The notes beneath the pieces were generated by a model, which saw only the letters and a program-made list of their open reading frames with translations, was not told the DNA's origin and ran no database searches. A DNA stretch of 19,476 nucleotides from an uncultured Collinsella sp. GTDB taxonomy: Bacteria > Actinomycetota > Coriobacteriia > Coriobacteriales > Coriobacteriaceae. Each line of letters starts with the position of its first letter. Position 1 is the first letter of the stretch. Location of the stretch: contig UROM01000025.1 in assembly GCA_900549455.1 (NCBI GenBank), forward strand, positions 1 to 19,476, given 5' to 3'. Positions 1 to 6,746 of the stretch are shown here, one piece after another. The position numbers and the translations under genes are program-made.

Positions 1-49
1 ATCTACACTTATGCGATCGTCGGCAGCGTCAGATGTGTATAAGAGACAG
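1..49 (+). other. Untrimmed Illumina Nextera i5 adapter (not genomic)
   Basis: Bases 1-8 are the tail of the P5 oligonucleotide. Bases 9-16 (TTATGCGA) sit where the i5 index belongs and match the index I know as S522. Bases 17-30 are TCGTCGGCAGCGTC, and 31-49 are the Tn5 mosaic end ending in AAGAGACAG. The same sequence recurs inverted at the right end. Open frames starting or ending here, such as those with tails SYTHLTLPTIA or heads MCIRDR, are adapter translations and not protein. Confidence 0.98.
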
Positions 50-500
50 CAGCGGGAACGTTCGCAAGGATCCAGGCCATCTTGCCCGCCGGATAGTAGG
101 GCGAGAGCACCAGACCCGTCGTGTCGCGCACCAGCTCGGCCACACCCTCGCGCGCGGTCAGCTCGTCGCACAGCTCGCGGGCGCGGGCGCACTGCCACAC
201 CACGGCGTCGCACAGCGGCTCGCCCGTCGTGCGGTTCCAGGCAACGGTGGTCTCGCGCTGGTTGGAGATGCCGATGCCGGCGACGTCGGCCGGATCGACC
301 CCGGTCTCCTCCACCACGGCACGCGTCACGGCCAGCACATTGGTGGCAATCTCGGCCGGATCATGGCTCACCCAGCCGGCCTCGTTGACAATCTGGCGAT
401 GCGAACGGTCGGCACGATGAATCAAATGGCCGCCCTCGTCTACCAGCAGCGCCTTGGTGCCCTGCGTGGATTGATCGATTCCGATGATGTAGCGGCCCAT
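50..500 (-). CDS. FGGY-family carbohydrate kinase, glycerol-kinase-like, 3' truncated
   Basis: This is the N-terminal 150 residues of an FGGY sugar kinase (family length about 500); the rest is lost at the contig end. The first phosphate loop is GIDQSTQGTKA at residues 7-17. The segment SNQRETTVAW followed by VVWQCARA closely matches glycerol kinase. R82, E83, W102 and Y135 line up with the residues that hold glycerol in E. coli GlpK. The ATG at 500 is preferred over an upstream TTG because AAAGGGG sits 5 nt before it. It is the last visible gene of the isomerase-transketolase operon, so it probably phosphorylates the ketose made by the isomerase. True glycerol kinase is the main alternative. 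The last residues before the adapter are NVPAA. Confidence 0.85.
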
Positions 501-518
501 GGCCACCCCTTTCAAAAC

Positions 519-553
519 GAATGTGACAAAGGGACGGTCCCTTTGTCACATTC
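519..553. repeat. Perfect 16-bp palindrome between transketolase and kinase genes (REP-like)
   Basis: Arms 519-534 and 538-553 are perfectly complementary around a 3-nt CGG loop; the inner part reads GGGACGGTCCC. It fills most of the gap between the transketolase C gene and the kinase gene. No T-tract follows on either strand, so it is probably not a classic terminator. It could dampen read-through or protect mRNA. Related GGGACG cores occur at 13800 and 17698. Confidence 0.75.
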
Positions 554-556
554 CAA

Positions 557-1498
557 TTACTCTGCGGGCAGGAATTCGGCAACGGTCTTGGCGATTCCGA
601 CACCCGTCAGGCCGTAGTGTGCAAAGACCTCGGGGCTCGTGCCGGTGATGACCGGCGCGTCGGGCAGGGAGAGGCACTTGACCGGGCGCGGGCAATGCTC
701 ACCCACCACCTGCGCGACCATAGAGCCCAGACCGCCGAAGGGGCTGTGCTCCTCGACGGTCACGACGGCGCGCGTGGCACCGGCGGCCTCAATCACGGCC
801 TCGGCGTCGAGCGGCTTGACGCAGTACATGTCGAGTACCGTTGCCGAGATGCCCTGCTCGGCCAGCAGGTCGGCAGCGTCCACGGCATGGCGGACCATCT
901 CGCCGGTAGCGACGAGCGCTACATCGGTGCCGCGGCGTACCCAGGTGGCGCGATCCATCTGGAACGGGCACTCGTCCTCGGTGTACACGTCCTCGACCGG
1001 GTTGCGGCCCACGCGGATGTAGGCCGGTTTGTTATCGGCGACCAGGGCCCGCACGAGCTCGGCGGTCTGGAAGCGGTCGCTCGGCAGATACACGCGCATG
1101 TTGGGAATCGCGCTCATGGCGGCGATATCCTGCGCGGAGTGATGGCTCATGCCCAAGGCGCCGTAGGACACGCCGCCCGAAATGCCGATGAGCTTGACGT
1201 TGGTGTTGGAGTACGAGACGTCGACCTTGCACTGCTCATACGAGCGCGTGGTCACAAAGGACGCCGGCGAGGCGGCCCAGGCCTTCTTGCCGCACGAAGC
1301 CATGCCGGCGGCGATGCTCACCAGGTCCTGCTCGGCAATGCCGACCTCGACGGACTGCTGGGGATACTGATCAAAGAACGGCGTGAGCGATGCGGAGCCG
1401 CGGGAGTCGGAGCACAGGACGACGATATCCTTATCGGTCTTCGCGGCCTCGAGCAGCGTGTCGCAGATAACCTTGCGATTGGCGATCTTGTTAGCCAT
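557..1498 (-). CDS. Transketolase, C-terminal subunit (split enzyme)
   Basis: A 313-aa protein with the pyrimidine-binding and C-terminal domains of transketolase. The GIAEQDLV segment carries the glutamate (E56) that activates thiamine diphosphate. ASPASFVTTRSYEQ and the GALGMSHHSAQDIA segment are typical of the family. With the upstream N subunit it forms a complete two-carbon-transfer enzyme in the cytoplasm. The start is the ATG at 1498, not the upstream codon at 1606, because AAGGAGG lies just before it and the preceding gene still covers that stretch. It overlaps the N-subunit gene by 8 nt, implying translational coupling. Generic pentose-phosphate transketolase subunits look alike, so the substrate cannot be read from sequence. 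Confidence 0.93.
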   Translation of the reverse strand: MANKIANRKVICDTLLEAAKTDKDIVVLCSDSRGSASLTPFFDQYPQQSVEVGIAEQDLVSIAAGMASCGKKAWAASPASFVTTRSYEQCKVDVSYSNTNVKLIGISGGVSYGALGMSHHSAQDIAAMSAIPNMRVYLPSDRFQTAELVRALVADNKPAYIRVGRNPVEDVYTEDECPFQMDRATWVRRGTDVALVATGEMVRHAVDAADLLAEQGISATVLDMYCVKPLDAEAVIEAAGATRAVVTVEEHSPFGGLGSMVAQVVGEHCPRPVKCLSLPDAPVITGTSPEVFAHYGLTGVGIAKTVAEFLPAE

Positions 1499-2327
1499 TG
1501 ATGGCCTCCTTATGGGCAGCGAAATCGGCGATGATCTGGGCATATTCCTCATCATTGGGCAGGTGATGATGCCAGGCGGCCTTGTCCTCCATAACAGGCG
1601 AGCCATAGCCCTTCACCGTGTTGAGGATGATGACCGTGGGCTTGCCGCAGGTCTCGGCCGCAAGCGTCAGCGCGGCGTCGATGGCCCGGACGTCGTTGCC
1701 CGGAATGGAGAGCACGTTCCATCCGAAGGCTGCCCAGCGCTCCTCCTGCGAGTCCTGCTTCATAACGTCCTCGGTGCTGCCGCTGATCTGCAGGCGGTTG
1801 CGGTCCACGAGCGCGCACAGGTTATCGAGCTGGTAGTTGCCGCCGCTCATGGCGCCCTCCCAGACCGAGCCCTCGGCAAGCTCGCCGTCGCCCATGATGG
1901 TGTAGACGCGATAGTCGCGGCCGTCCATCTTGCCGGCGAGCGCCATGCCCACGGCCACGGGCAGGCCGTGACCCAGCGAGCCCGAGTTCATCTCGATGCC
2001 CTTGAGCTTGTTGTTGGGGTGGCCGATGTAGGGGCTGCCGAACTTGGAGAAGCGGGCCTTGACGTCGTCGAGGTCAAGATAGCCCTCGTGGCAAAGCACC
2101 GCGTAGTAAGCCTCCATGGCGTGGCCCTTGGAGAGCACGAAGCGGTCGCGATTGGGATCGTCGACGGTCTCGGGCGAAATGTTGAGGTGGTTGGCGTAGA
2201 GGGTCATGAGGGCGTCGATCACCGACATGTCGCCGCCGATGTGGCCGCCGGCGCCAGCCATGATGATATCGACGCAATCGCGGCGAAGGTCCCAACGCAG
2301 GGACTCAAGCTCTTCGATAGTTGCCAT
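1491..2327 (-). CDS. Transketolase, N-terminal subunit (thiamine diphosphate-binding)
   Basis: A 278-aa protein, the usual length for the N half of a split transketolase. The cofactor motif begins GDGELAEGSVWEG at about residues 146-158. The conserved GGHIGG (H29) and LSKGHA (H69) histidines expected around the active site are present. GAGGAG precedes the ATG at 2327 by about 7 nt. Only 2 nt separate it from the stop of the isomerase-like gene, and its 3' end overlaps the C-subunit gene. Bacterial split transketolases are often tied to one dedicated pathway rather than central metabolism; its place behind a local LacI regulator and beside a kinase and isomerase supports that here. Confidence 0.93.
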   Translation of the reverse strand: MATIEELESLRWDLRRDCVDIIMAGAGGHIGGDMSVIDALMTLYANHLNISPETVDDPNRDRFVLSKGHAMEAYYAVLCHEGYLDLDDVKARFSKFGSPYIGHPNNKLKGIEMNSGSLGHGLPVAVGMALAGKMDGRDYRVYTIMGDGELAEGSVWEGAMSGGNYQLDNLCALVDRNRLQISGSTEDVMKQDSQEERWAAFGWNVLSIPGNDVRAIDAALTLAAETCGKPTVIILNTVKGYGSPVMEDKAAWHHHLPNDEEYAQIIADFAAHKEAING

Positions 2328-2329
2328 TT

Positions 2330-3730
2330 CTACTCTCCTCGCAGGTAGGCTTTAACGTCTTCTTCGATGGGGTCGTACAGGTCGGGGGCAATGCCGATGT
2401 ACTTGCACGCCTCGTAGAGCACCGGCACCACGTTGGCGTGAATAGCGACGCAGTGGTGGATGTAGGGGCCCTCGACGATCTTGGCTTCGAGGCGCTTGAG
2501 GTTGTCGACCTCGACCCACAGGTAGGTGCCCATGCCGGCCGGGCCGTCGATGCCGCGGGCGTTGCCCAGTAGCAGCGAGTACTCGCCGTTGTCACCGTCA
2601 AAGCGGGCAAGGGTGAGGTCGCCGTGCTTGGCCTCGGCCGTCAGCGCGCCGGGGTGATCGAAAGCCAGCGGGTAGGTGAGCTTGGGCTTGACGGCCGCGC
2701 AGCTGCAGGGCCAGGGGCCGCAATGCTGCAGCAGCTCGCCGTTCTCGTTATCGGGATGGCGCACGGTCCAGTCGGCGAACATGCCGCGGTGACGGCCCAG
2801 GTCGGCGGCCTCGACCATCAGCGCGGTGATGGCGCCGTGGATATCGGTCTCGCATACGATAGGAATGCCCATCTCGTTGAGGATGGCGTTGGCGGCGCAG
2901 GGCATAATGCCCAGCTCGTCCTGCAGAGCGTTCCAGCACTGAATGGCACCGGCGTTGCAGCCATACTTCTCGACCAAGCGCTTCATGGCGATGGCAAGAC
3001 CGGCGACCGCGGGGACCTTGTCCTCGGGGATGCAGATCTCAAAGCTGTCGTTGATGTGGGCAAGCATGGCGGCCATGGCCTGCTCGTCGGCCTGGGCATC
3101 GCGCACAGCCTGGACAAGTTCGGTCATGGGGATAGGCGAAAGCTGGATGTTGAACTTCTCGAGCAGCTCGCCCTCGTTGCACATGGTCGACCAGAAGTCG
3201 AATGGACGGGTGGCCATCTGCAGGATGCGGGTGTGCTTGAAGGTCTTGACCACGTTGCAAACGGCCAAAAAGTCCCAAACGCCGCGCTCGAACTCGGGGT
3301 CGGTCAGGCGGCAGTTGGTCATGTAGGTGAAGGGAACCTGGAAGCGGCGCAGGACCTTGCCGGTGGCGAACAGGCCGCACTGGCTATCGCGCAGGCGTGT
3401 GCCGTCGGGCTCGGGGCGCTCGTCGCGCGGACCCCACAGCAGCACGGGTAGACCGAGCTCGCGGGCAAGGCGAGCGCAAACGTACTCGGTGCCAAAGTTG
3501 GCGTGGCACAGCATAATGCCATCGACGCCCTCGGCGCGGAACTTCTTCACGATAGGCTCGATATGGCTGTCGTCGAACAGCAGGCCCTCGTCATTGATGT
3601 CGTCGATATCCACGATGTCGACGCCGATCTCGCGCAGGCGATCAGCCGTCAGGCCGCGATACTTGATTGCGTCCGGCGCGCTAAAGATACTGCGGCGCGT
3701 GGGCACAAAGCCGAGCTTGATCTTGTCCAT
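2330..3730 (-). CDS. L-fucose/L-arabinose isomerase-family protein
   Basis: A 466-aa protein that I assign to the fucose/arabinose isomerase fold from its overall architecture: an N-terminal segment with LGFVPTRR and GVDGIMLCHANFG, a middle segment with NAILNEMGIPIVCETDIHGA, and a C-terminal part with HCGPWPC. These enzymes are metal-dependent aldose-ketose isomerases; E and D residues near CETDIHG are likely metal ligands, but I cannot fix them without an alignment. GAGGAGG precedes the ATG at 3730. It is the first gene of the operon, with 2 nt to the next. The substrate is unknown; L-fucose itself is unlikely because no fuculose kinase or aldolase is seen. D-apiose, a pentose or a sulfosugar are options. 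Confidence 0.82.
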   Translation of the reverse strand: MDKIKLGFVPTRRSIFSAPDAIKYRGLTADRLREIGVDIVDIDDINDEGLLFDDSHIEPIVKKFRAEGVDGIMLCHANFGTEYVCARLARELGLPVLLWGPRDERPEPDGTRLRDSQCGLFATGKVLRRFQVPFTYMTNCRLTDPEFERGVWDFLAVCNVVKTFKHTRILQMATRPFDFWSTMCNEGELLEKFNIQLSPIPMTELVQAVRDAQADEQAMAAMLAHINDSFEICIPEDKVPAVAGLAIAMKRLVEKYGCNAGAIQCWNALQDELGIMPCAANAILNEMGIPIVCETDIHGAITALMVEAADLGRHRGMFADWTVRHPDNENGELLQHCGPWPCSCAAVKPKLTYPLAFDHPGALTAEAKHGDLTLARFDGDNGEYSLLLGNARGIDGPAGMGTYLWVEVDNLKRLEAKIVEGPYIHHCVAIHANVVPVLYEACKYIGIAPDLYDPIEEDVKAYLRGE

Positions 3731-3749
3731 GTACGTCCTCCTCTAATCA

Positions 3750-3816
3750 CATGTTCAGTAAACAGACGCATGTTTCGTTTTGTTCTGTTTACTAAATGTT
3801 TTACTCTACTGTTTAG
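3750..3816. promoter_or_regulatory. Candidate LacI operator cluster upstream of isomerase operon
   Basis: CTGTTTAC or CTGTTTAG occurs three times in this AT-rich leader: on the minus strand in 3758-3765 (extended as CTGTTTACTGAACATG over 3750-3765), on the plus strand at 3785-3792 (CTGTTTACTAAATG), and at 3809-3816. The 17-mer at 3800-3816 (TTTACTCTACTGTTTAG) matches the reverse complement of 5082-5098 at 15 of 17 bases. Another related site, ATGTTCAG...TTTACAT, lies at 3868-3886. I could not fix -10 and -35 boxes with confidence. Confidence 0.6.
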
Positions 3817-3896
3817 AAGTTTAACGCGAAATACCCGTAGACGGTAGAGAAATCAGCCTAAACGGTATGTAAACAAACTGAACATACAAGGGCATC

Positions 3897-3922
3897 AAAA
3901 AGAGGGCCCCGAAGGACCCTCT
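3897..3922 (-). terminator. Intrinsic terminator of the LacI-family gene
   Basis: Read leftward, AGAGGGTCC, a TTCG loop and GGGCCCTCT form a 9-bp stem with one mismatch, followed by a run of T (3897-3901 complement). It lies about 65 nt after the regulator's stop codon and before the operator cluster, so it separates the regulator transcript from the isomerase operon. Confidence 0.88.
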
Positions 3923-3988
3923 CTTAGTAGCGTTATGTATGGCTGCCTTAGCGAGCTTTGCCTCCCTACGGCCTAGCGTTGCCTTTGC

Positions 3989-4999
3989 CTAGATTTCGCG
4001 CACGCTTTGGCGCTCGACAAAATAGGTCGACACGGCCGTCTTGCAGGTATAGCTCTTGGGATTGCGGATGTTGCCCACCAGGCGGCGCACCGCGATCTCG
4101 CCCACCTCGTGCTTGGGAACGTGCACCGTGGTGAGCGGCGGATTGGAGAAGGCGCCCAAAGACAGATCGTCAAAGCCGATGATTGAGACATCCTCGGGGA
4201 CACGTATGCCGTGCTCGTTCAGCGCGCGCATGGCGCCTACGGCGAGCACGTCGTTTTCGGCAAAGAAAGCCGTCGGCAGGTCGTCGCGCGAGACGCTGTC
4301 GAGCCACACGCCCATGTCGCGATAGGCACCCTCGAGCGTGGTGCCCAACGTGACACGCCATGCCGGATTGGCCTCGAGGCCCGCGTCCTCAAGCGCTTGG
4401 CGATAGCCGCGCTCGCGGTCCTTAAAGTTGCGGATCCGAAGGTCGCCCGCCAGATAGCCGATTTGCCTGTGGCCTTTCTCGATAAGGTAATCCACGGCAC
4501 GCAGCACCGAATCGGTGTTGGCGATGACTACGGCATCGAAGTACTGGCGATCGCTCCAGCCGTCGAGCACAATCAGGTGGGCGGCAGCGTCGGCGAACAG
4601 GGCGTAGTCCTCCTCGCCCAGCTCGGTACCCATCAGCACGATGGCGGCCGACGGGTCGGCGATCAGGCCCTCGACCTGCGGGCGCACGGCGTCCAGGTCG
4701 CTAAAGTCGAGCGAGACAAAGCTCGTGCTCATGCCGTGGCGACGCGCCTGGCGCTCCACGCCCTCGATGACCGCGGGATGGAAGGTGCTCTCGTCCAGGA
4801 TGGCGCCCGTCTTGCGCGCAAGCACAAACTGGATGCTCTCGAGCTGCGTCGACTGCTGATAGCCAAGCGACTGCGCGCACTCCAGGATGACCTTGGCGGT
4901 CTCCTCGCTCACGCTGCGCTTGCGGTTGAGCGCGTTGGACACGGTTGCGGGCGAAAAGCCGGTAATGCGGCTGATCTCGCGGACGCTTGCTTTAGCCAT
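3989..4999 (-). CDS. LacI-family transcriptional regulator
   Basis: A 336-aa LacI/GalR-type repressor. The N-terminal helix-turn-helix reads VREISRITGFSPATVSNALN, then the hinge RSVSEETAKVILECAQSLGY. A periplasmic-binding-protein-like effector domain follows (about 60-336), with the typical DDLPTAFFAENDVLAVGAM and VSIIGFDDLSLG segments. The start is the ATG at 4999: AGGGGG lies just upstream, and the longer frame to 5080 would add residues before the conserved MAKASVREI start. It is transcribed toward the isomerase operon but has its own terminator, and shares an operator-like sequence with that operon, suggesting it represses both itself and the operon until a sugar binds. The inducer is unknown. 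Confidence 0.95.
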   Translation of the reverse strand: MAKASVREISRITGFSPATVSNALNRKRSVSEETAKVILECAQSLGYQQSTQLESIQFVLARKTGAILDESTFHPAVIEGVERQARRHGMSTSFVSLDFSDLDAVRPQVEGLIADPSAAIVLMGTELGEEDYALFADAAAHLIVLDGWSDRQYFDAVVIANTDSVLRAVDYLIEKGHRQIGYLAGDLRIRNFKDRERGYRQALEDAGLEANPAWRVTLGTTLEGAYRDMGVWLDSVSRDDLPTAFFAENDVLAVGAMRALNEHGIRVPEDVSIIGFDDLSLGAFSNPPLTTVHVPKHEVGEIAVRRLVGNIRNPKSYTCKTAVSTYFVERQSVREI

Positions 5000-5081
5000 C
5001 GTTCCCCCTAGCATCGGTCGCGGCCGAGCATCGTGGCTTGACCGCCCCGTGGCTCGGCAACTAAACGACCGCAAATTCAAT

Positions 5082-5128
5082 CTAAACAGAATAGTAAATG
5101 TTTAATAGCTAGTTTAGCCTGTTGTCAA
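5082..5128 (-). promoter_or_regulatory. Promoter and overlapping candidate operator of the LacI-family gene
   Basis: Reading leftward, a perfect -35 TTGACA (complement of 5123-5128) is followed after 15 nt by TATTAA, or after 17 nt by TTAAAC, as -10 choices. Immediately downstream, 5082-5098 holds CTAAACAGAATAGTAAA on the plus strand, which matches the site in front of the isomerase operon at 15 of 17 bases. An operator at the transcription start fits autorepression. Confidence 0.65.
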
Positions 5129-5181
5129 GCGAAGTGGCCCGACTATTCCCCCAACGGGCGCATTTGTCCATCTTAACGTTA

Positions 5182-6600
5182 TTACGCAAGGTCTTCGCCA
5201 TTGCTTGCTATTACGCGTCGGTACCATTCGAAGCTTTTCTTTTTACGTCTCTCAAACGAGCCCGCACCGCTATCGTCTCGATCGACATAGATAAACCCGT
5301 AGCGCTTACGCATCTGTCCTGTGGCGACCGAAACCAAATCGATCGGGCCCCAACAGGTATATCCCATGAGTTCCACCCCGTCGAGCTCGACGGTCTCCCT
5401 CATCGCCTCGATGTGGGCCCGCAGGTATTCAACTCGATAGTCGTCTTCTATTTCACCCGAATCTTCCGGCACATCAGGAGCACCCAAACCGTTTTCGACG
5501 ATGAACAGCGGCTTTTGATAGCGATCCCAGATTTCATTCATGGTGACGCGCAGCCCTTTGGGGTCGATAAACCTCCCCCAAGGCTCCTGTTTTAGATACG
5601 GATTAGGCGCCGAGCGAAGAAGGTTCGAATCGAACTGACCTTCCGCATGCGCTTTTGCGACGCGCGTCGAGTAATACGAAAACGAGACGAAATCGACCAG
5701 GTTTGCAGCCAGTACTTCGCGGTCATCATCCCGATAGGGCACCTCAAAACCATGGCGGGCGTATTCCTTGAGAACATAGCTCGGGTACGCACCGCGCACC
5801 TGGACGTCGGTAAACATGTAATGGCTGCGATTCTCAGCCTGCGCAGCCAGCACATCGTCCGGATCACATGTAGCCGGATAGAAGACACCTGCGTTGAGCA
5901 TGCAACCGATCTTCGCCCCAGGGCACAGTTCATGACACGCCCCGACCGCACGGGCGCTCGCAACCAATACATGGTGCACGGCCGTGTGAACCGTTGCATA
6001 GCGATTCTCCCCTTGCTCGAAGATGATCCCCGCCGCCATAAAGCACGCCTGCGTCATGATGTTGATCTCGTTAAAGGTCAGCCAATAATTGACCAATCCC
6101 CGATAGCGCTCGAACACGGTACGCGAATATCGCTCGAACAGGTCGACCAACCTGCGATCGCGCCATCCGCCATACGCATCGACGAGATGCATGGGGACAT
6201 CATAGTGGTTGAGCGTCACCAAAGGCTCAATGTCATGCGCGCGACACGTCCTAAAAACATCCTCGTAAAAGGCAAGGCCTTCTTCATTGGGCTCGGCTTC
6301 GTCTCCTTTGGGAAAAATGCGGCTCCAGGCGATTGATAAGCGCAGGCATTTAAAACCCATCTGGGCAAACAGTTCAATATCCTGCTTGTACCTATGGTAA
6401 AAATCAATGCCCTTGCGAGCGGGATAGAAGCTGTCGGGTGCCAACGCACGCGGATCAAGGTCTCCCCGCATGACGTCCATGCGTTGATCGCCAAACGGCA
6501 GCATGTCGGAATTGGCTAAACCGCGACCGCCTTCGTTCCATCCTCCCTCGCACTGGTTTGCAGCCAGAGCCCCGCCCCATAAAAAATCTTCTCTAAACAT
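5182..6600 (-). CDS. 6-phospho-beta-glucosidase (GH1)
   Basis: A 472-aa glycoside hydrolase family 1 protein. The start FREDFLWGGALAANQCEGG is typical. The acid/base glutamate is E178 in TFNEIN, and the nucleophile is E369 in FIVENGLG. The phosphate-recognition residues of 6-phospho-glucosidases are present as S424, K432 and Y434 in the segment ending QMRKRYGF. The enzyme cleaves phosphorylated cellobiose, arbutin or salicin made by the adjacent PTS permease, giving glucose 6-phosphate and glucose or an aglycone. The start is the ATG at 6600, with AAAGGA upstream; the longer frame to 6729 runs through a hairpin region and is not conserved-looking. It is third in the antiterminator-EIIBC-glucosidase operon. 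Confidence 0.95.
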   Translation of the reverse strand: MFREDFLWGGALAANQCEGGWNEGGRGLANSDMLPFGDQRMDVMRGDLDPRALAPDSFYPARKGIDFYHRYKQDIELFAQMGFKCLRLSIAWSRIFPKGDEAEPNEEGLAFYEDVFRTCRAHDIEPLVTLNHYDVPMHLVDAYGGWRDRRLVDLFERYSRTVFERYRGLVNYWLTFNEINIMTQACFMAAGIIFEQGENRYATVHTAVHHVLVASARAVGACHELCPGAKIGCMLNAGVFYPATCDPDDVLAAQAENRSHYMFTDVQVRGAYPSYVLKEYARHGFEVPYRDDDREVLAANLVDFVSFSYYSTRVAKAHAEGQFDSNLLRSAPNPYLKQEPWGRFIDPKGLRVTMNEIWDRYQKPLFIVENGLGAPDVPEDSGEIEDDYRVEYLRAHIEAMRETVELDGVELMGYTCWGPIDLVSVATGQMRKRYGFIYVDRDDSGAGSFERRKKKSFEWYRRVIASNGEDLA

Positions 6601-6643
6601 TATGGTGTCGTCCTTTCTATCAAATTCCCGGCCCACACTGTCG

Positions 6644-6718
6644 AACGCAACGGACTCGGCAAGTGCCGCGCAACAGCACAGTACCGTTGCGCGGCCAAGG
6701 GGTCGGACCGCGCAACGG
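6644..6718. repeat. Multi-arm inverted repeat between EIIBC and glucosidase genes
   Basis: CCGTTGCGCGG at 6684-6694 is perfectly complementary to 6708-6718 (11 bp), and its core GTTGCGCGGC (6686-6695) is also complementary to 6664-6673. A fourth partial arm, CGCAACGG, is at 6644-6651. The middle arm can thus fold with either neighbour, but not with both. No T-tract follows on the minus strand, so this is not an obvious terminator. It occupies the 146-nt gap between the two genes and could set mRNA stability or differential expression. Confidence 0.7.
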
Positions 6719-6746
6719 CTGGGGAGCATATTTGTGTAGTAGCCTC

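Noticed and set aside
1..617. Open frames on both strands reaching into the left adapter
   Set aside because: Their ends are translations of Nextera adapter, and the plus-strand ones are shadows of the kinase gene.
1383..2348. Long plus-strand frames antisense to the transketolase genes and others (for example at 15655-17691 and 18066-19100)
   Set aside because: They are high-G+C mirror frames of well-supported genes, with Arg/His-rich translations and no domains.
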